64,000 nucleotides of DNA from Calliphora vicina. Lineage: Eukaryota; Arthropoda; Insecta; Diptera; Calliphoridae. Below are positions 59,041 through 64,000 of the stretch, in pieces. The first letter of the stretch is position 1; each line of letters begins with the position of its first letter. The stretch covers positions 167,754,726-167,818,725 of the forward strand of contig NC_088780.1 of NCBI RefSeq assembly GCF_958450345.1, given 5' to 3'. The position numbers were made by a program, and so were the translations under genes. A model generated the notes under the pieces. The model saw only the letters and a list, made by a program, of their open reading frames with translations, made no database searches and was not told the DNA's origin.

Positions 59041-60446
59041 CATATGAACATCGATATTGTAAAGAAAATTCTAAAAAGTTATTTAAATCCTTTAAAATAT
59101 CGTTATTATTTAAAAATTTGTATATAAACATCCTCTAATTAGCAGCTCTATTAAATTTTTTTAATTCTAATTCTTTCAATAAATTGTAAACCTCACTTCA
59201 TTACATTCCTCTAAAAAGTTCAATAAACTTCAATTAATAAAACAAACAAATAGTTGTCTTATCAGCTCAAAAAACCAAGAAACAAACATTAAATATTTTC
59301 TAATTGTTATGATGGTCTGACAAACAAATAATTAAGAAAATTTTCTCAAAAAAAAAAACAATCTTCAAGAAAAAGTCATCATATTTTTTATCAATACCAA
59401 TAGAAGCAAGAAAAAACCCAAAAAATAAAAACAAAAGATTTAAGGATAAGAACATCATGAGCAATGTCAGTGGCATTCAATAAATGCTAAATTGACACTT
59501 AATGGCAGACAACATTTTTATGGCACATCAATTGCTAGTTAAGTTTAAATAAAGAGGGGTACGTACGACGTACGACGTATTACTTCAACCAGCAAACCAA
59601 GCAACGCATACATATTTTGGAAAATACATTCTTATCTTTGACTTCAACGCAAAAGCAACTTAAACATTGAAAATCCAATAACCAAAAACCAAGTCCAATC
59701 TATGTACTGGTAATTGATATTGTTTGAGCTGTTTGTTAATCAGCAGGCATAACGCTTCACTAAATTCAATATATACAGCATACGACAATAACAGCAACAA
59801 CAACAACATTATGCGCATCTTACAAAACGATGAAGTCAAAAAGATTGTTGAGTTAAAGACCCCATAACACCCAGTAACAACAACTTCATCTATACTACTT
59901 TACACACTTACTAGAGTATTTTATTTGTACAAAGTTTATGTTAATGTTTCATATTTTTTTTTGTTTTTTTTTTTAAATACTCAAACAAGTACTTACAGTT
60001 TTGCTTTTGGAGATTGATCTCATAGCAAGCCACTCTCTTTTATACAGCCAACATTAGGTTACTTATCTGTCCCTTTTTGTATATATTTATACATATTTAT
60101 TTTGTATCCAAATCCATAGTATGTATTTATGTTTGGTAGAGTATATTTGTATTATGTGAACATTAGTTAAACACTGTAATTATTTTGGTTGCATTCGAGT
60201 GTTAAGGAAGTATATTTAGTTTGTCATTAAGGATGTACTCTGAAAAATATTCATAAAATGTGTTATACTTAACGATTTTTACAAATTTTGTTAAATTTAC
60301 TTAGACTCCTTTTATGATCTGTCACAGAATGCCGATAAGGCATTCCCTCTGCACTAGAAACCAATCAAGGATATTTCCCTATCCTCTAGGAGAATATATA
60401 CAGAGACGTATTGGAATATCTTATACAAATATTACTTAGTTTAAGA
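59041..60446. other. AT-rich DNA, no gene seen
   Basis: A short TACGACG repeat lies near 59565. No other feature recognised. Confidence 0.55.
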
Positions 60447-61315
60447 CAGGCGCGGATCCAAAGGGGGTGAAATAGGAATTCCACCCCACCCAAAACCGAA
60501 ATGTTTTAATATAAACAAGTAAGAGAGCTATATTCGGCTGTATTCTTACATACCCTTCACAAAATTATACTTAAAAATAATTTTTTTTCAAATATTTTTA
60601 GGTAAACAAAATTTAATTTTTTTTTTCGATATTTTTTTATAAAAAAGATTTTTTAAAATTTTTTCTTTTCGAAATTGTTTTTTAATTTTTTTTTTTTAAA
60701 AGTTTTTTCAAAATTTTTTTTTTTTGGAAAAATAATTTATTACAATAAAAAATTTTTGATGAAAAAAAGTCGGGTTAAATAATATGTTTCCCGATTTTGA
60801 CCCATTGTAGGTCCAACTTACTATAGCTTTATATACATCGTTGCAATGGACTTTAAAATATATCATTAGATATCCATATTGTCTATATTAATGACTTAGT
60901 AATCAAGATATAGATCAAAAATTGGCCAAAAATCGAGGTTTTCCCGGTTTTTTCCTTATATCTCAGCTGTGGGCCGATTTTGTCGATTTTAAATAGAAAC
61001 CGAGCCGGAAGAATTCCCAACATATTGATGTATGAATCATGTATGGAAGTTATTTAGGGGCTACGGAAAGTTGATTTCAACATACAGACGGACAGATGGA
61101 CATGGCTACATATATCGACTTCGCTATCTATAACGATCCAGAATATATATACTTTGTGGGGTCACAAATGAAAAATGTAGAAATTACAAACGGAATGACA
61201 AACTTTTATATACCCTTGCACACATGGCGAAGGGTATAAAATGAAGAAAATAAGAAAAATGTATAACAAATTGTGATTTTACCAAACCCAACTGGTTCAC
61301 CAGGATCCGTGCCTG
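60447..61315. mobile_element. hAT-like MITE carrying a helentron-like repeat
   Basis: Left end CAGGCGCGGATCCAAAGGGGG, right end GGATCCGTGCCTG, inverted with one mismatch over the first 13 bp. The adjacent 8-bp sequences (GTTTAAGA and GTCTTAGA) agree at six of eight positions, compatible with an aged hAT duplication. CAGG-starting ends with GGATCC nearby are common in hAT MITEs. Most of the interior is the family C copy at 60514-61240. Confidence 0.65.
60514..61240 (+). mobile_element. helentron-like family C, complete copy
   Basis: Starts ACAAGTAAGAGAGCTATATT and ends with the hairpin TATACCCTTGCACACATGG and GAAGGGTATA. The same internal blocks as the copy at 42777 follow in order over 727 bp. 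No coding capacity. Confidence 0.8.
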
Positions 61316-61436
61316 GTCTTAGACAATAAGATTCAAATCGATTTAATTAAAAATTTGTGTTATTTTTGATTAGACCAATGTCAGAATTCTATACCATGGT
61401 GTATTTTTTGTTATCCCAATTTTATATGAGAACCAG

Positions 61437-62379
61437 GCAGTTGCTTAAGATTTTAAAAATGCGGGAAACATTTGTACAATATAAATTTATTCATAATATT
61501 GCTATTGTTAGGTATGATATTTTCCCATTATTCTGGCAACATATAGGTTCCGCTCCAAAAGAACTGCTCACCTTTTTCGGATACTCTGTTCTGCATCCCA
61601 GAGAGAGCATTCTGCATCGACCGAAAGAAATAGTAGTCGGACGGGGCAAGGTCTAGATTATAAGGCGGGTGAGGCAAAACTTCCCAACCACTTCTGTCTA
61701 AATAGTTTTTAACAGGTATTGCAACATGTTGCCGAGCGTTGTCATGATGAAATATTGCGGTTTCATATCTGGCCGCATATTCTTGGAGTTTTTAGGCAAA
61801 TTATTGCCTCAAACGAATCAATTGGGTTCGATACTAGTTGCATATGATGATCTGGCCACATTTCAGCAGCTCATAATAGATAGGACCCTTTTGATCCCAC
61901 CAGTATCTTACCGCTATGATTATTTGGCTTTGGTGTCGATTCAACTGGTTGGCCGGGCTAATTACGCTCGTATCCAATTTCCCTGCTTTTGGATGAATCC
62001 TGCTGCTTGCAAACGTTTTCAAATTTCTGATTGAGTAGCTTCCAATGATTTTGCAAGCTCTTAATGAGTTTGACAACAATCTTCATGGAGTAATGCCTCC
62101 AAGTCTTTTTTGGCTGTCTTCCGCATCAAAATCACCACTTCTGAACCGCTCAAACTATCTCTCGCTTGTTGAAACCGATTAACCATAAGCTTCAGTGAGC
62201 AATCGGTGTGCTTCAGCAAAACTTCCCACATATGACGCTCTGTTGGCATAAAATTTGACATTTTCGAAGCAAAATAAAACTTTTTTTACAAAATGACATA
62301 TAAGTTATTAAAAACAAAATCCGCGTTCAAATGCTACGCCATCTATTGTAAATTCCATATTTTTAAGTCATACACTCAA
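61437..62379 (-). pseudogene. mariner relic F (nearly full length)
   Basis: Minus strand. The 5' terminus is intact (TTGAGTGTATGACTTAAAAA read inwards from 62379, with TA at 62380-62381). The transposase starts MSNFMPTERHMWEVLL near 62261, keeps SLSGSEVVILM and LEALLHEDCCQTH before the first stop, then in other frames the KPGQP.ES.PK-like block, YWWDQKGPIYYELLKCGQ near 61880, a second-aspartate region near 61735 (HHDNAR-like), a RSMQN-type block near 61610, EQFF and LPE.WE near 61510-61560. The 3' terminus at about 61437 is decayed. Best preserved of the six copies in overall length. Confidence 0.85.
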
Positions 62380-62381
62380 TA

Positions 62382-64000
62382 TTTTTCCGGGTGGACCATT
62401 GTTGATCCTAATTTCGATGTTATGTTGGTTGCGTAAATTGGAAACAAACAAGAACACCAGAAAAATATGGCCGGCATACAACAAGAAATGCAGTACACAC
62501 CTCCTGAATAGGAACCGAAAAGACATTTCGAGGCTAATATTGATGTGAACTGGGAGATCGGCAAGCATTCTTCTCTTCAACAGTTACTGCCACAGTTGCC
62601 TGGATCGCAGAAGAAAAAAAAGTTTTTCATCTAAAAGATCTAGCTCTCTAATAGACCAATGAGACCAGATGGTTTTATTATTCCATAGCATCTGTATAGT
62701 TTTCACTAATTTCATTGAGGGGAGTGGTATTTTCTAAACGGAACCTAAACTAACCAACCTATTAAGAAATGCTTTTTATATATGCAACAATGAAAGCCAC
62801 GATAAATAAGCGTCGTTAAATAAGTTTATTTGAACTGATTTCACAACTGATTTGAATGATACTTTAAGCAATGCTCATGACTTAGTCCGATATCTCAGGC
62901 GTATGTTGTATTCGTGCTTCAGAAAGAAATGCTAAATCGACTTATATTTCTATATGGATCCAGAATATTATTCATAGTGTATTCTAAGTACATAAGTGTA
63001 TATATAATTATAGACCATCTAATCCTGAAGTGTAATACGACAACAATAACTTTCTCAACTTTCTAACATCGGTTAAATACTCTAATATATGTATATTCCG
63101 ATACAACTAATATTTGAGATTTGTTTTATTTCTGTTGTTTTAAGTAGGGTATTCACACAATTCACTACTGCTGCATACAGCTCTAATACTTGAGTTTATA
63201 TTACAGGAAATTATTAACAGTTTACAAAATGCTTTCGTTTCACATTTTTTTTCTTTTTTTTAATTTAATGATGAACGAACAAGCGATAACCTTTGGTGTG
63301 AACTGATTCCATTTACTCGTACTTGGCTGGCTGGTAGACTTGATTAACTTGTGGACAAGTGGTTGAAGCGTTTAATTTTATATTTCTTCGATTTTATTCC
63401 TTCTTTCACTTCATTTCTTGTTGGTTTATTACAAAAATATTTTTATTGATTACATTATGGTGTTTAGAGAAATTGTCAAGCGTTAAAAGATTTACGAGAT
63501 TTTCTCTAACTATTAGTTAGTTGTAAATGATTAAAACACAAACGATAACACTTGATGTGGTTTTTGCCCCCCAAAACAGTTTTGTGAAAGAATTGTTTTC
63601 TTTAGATAAGATTTTGTAATACGATGCTGTTTGTATTCTTGCATGTATTTTTTATTATTAAATTTAAACATAAACAATGTCTATTAGTACTTAGATTTGT
63701 TGTTGAAAATTGTTTTTTTTTTTCTTTCGTTTTATTTATTAAAATTAAAAATGTTTAATTTTAATTGTTTTCAAGATTAAATCAAGTTTTACATTTAATT
63801 TTCATAATATTCTAAAAAAAACCCATTTATCAAATATTTATTTAAAATTTTTTATGTCCAGACAGTGGTTTTATGCTTGCTTGAATTTCAGACAGAGCGT
63901 CTAAGACTTTAATCACAACACGGCGCCAGAGGCGTCTTAGTGTAACACATTTTTTGCACTTGAGCGTGAAAACATCAACCGCCCACCCATCCTTTTTTAC
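62382..64000. other. DNA with no gene seen
   Basis: No feature recognised to the end of the window. Small G/C-richer patch at about 63895-63945. Confidence 0.5.

Noticed and set aside
63880..63950. GC-richer patch with a CTAAGAC/GTCTTAG inverted pair near the window end
   Set aside because: The arms are only about 7 bp; not distinguishable from chance.

Overview
This window looks like AT-rich, gene-poor DNA from a higher fly; a calyptrate such as a blow fly or house fly is my best guess. The evidence is the density of Tc1/mariner, hAT, Transib-like and Ty3/gypsy relics, the TATACCC-hairpin repeats with an ACAAGTAAGA terminus that are common in fly genomes, and short introns of about 70 nt in one fragment. 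The species assignment is inference. I see no intact host protein gene, rRNA or tRNA. The region could be intergenic or a large intron.

Layout. 1-7 kb: AT-rich DNA with one 247-bp MITE, a 174-bp fold-back and a dead mariner. 9-13 kb: two more MITEs, a broken Tc1/mariner-type transposase with a MDDETYV motif, and a local duplication holding a hairpin. 15.6-17 kb: a dead mariner, then a solo LTR flanked by ATAT. 18.9-21.2 kb: a degenerate 31-bp tandem array. 23.1 kb: a second solo LTR. 25.6-26.4 kb: a hAT element with an 8-bp target duplication and a C-terminal transposase remnant. 27.2-30.4 kb: an inverted repeat, a gypsy integrase piece joined to a LINE RNase H piece, a dead Tc1 transposase and a fourth MITE. 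32.5-37.5 kb: two fold-back elements, a helentron-like repeat and a mariner tail.

39.5-40.6 kb: a Transib-like element inserted inside a Tc1-like transposase sequence, with a 5-bp duplication. 42.5-45.1 kb: nested helentron-like repeats, one carrying a 230-bp MITE. 45.7-47.0 kb: a second Transib-like element, filled by a ~140-bp tandem repeat. 48.8-49.7 kb: a compact mariner-superfamily element with nearly perfect ends but a dead transposase. 51.8-53.3 kb: a mariner carrying a rearranged LINE fragment. 55-56.2 kb: another dead mariner and a truncated element with a CACAGTG end. 56.2-59.0 kb: the oddest locus, a TIR-bounded element that holds a perfect 9-bp satellite of 174 units next to a broken, intron-containing gene fragment. 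60.4-62.4 kb: a hAT-like MITE carrying a helentron-like repeat, then a sixth mariner.

No genes here work together as a pathway. The order of events is what can be read: several insertions interrupt older elements, and target-site duplications prove the order in the clearest cases. The items most worth a second look are the satellite plus split-gene element (56.2-59.0 kb), the two Transib-like elements with RAG-signal-like ends, and the mariner with the internal LINE fragment.
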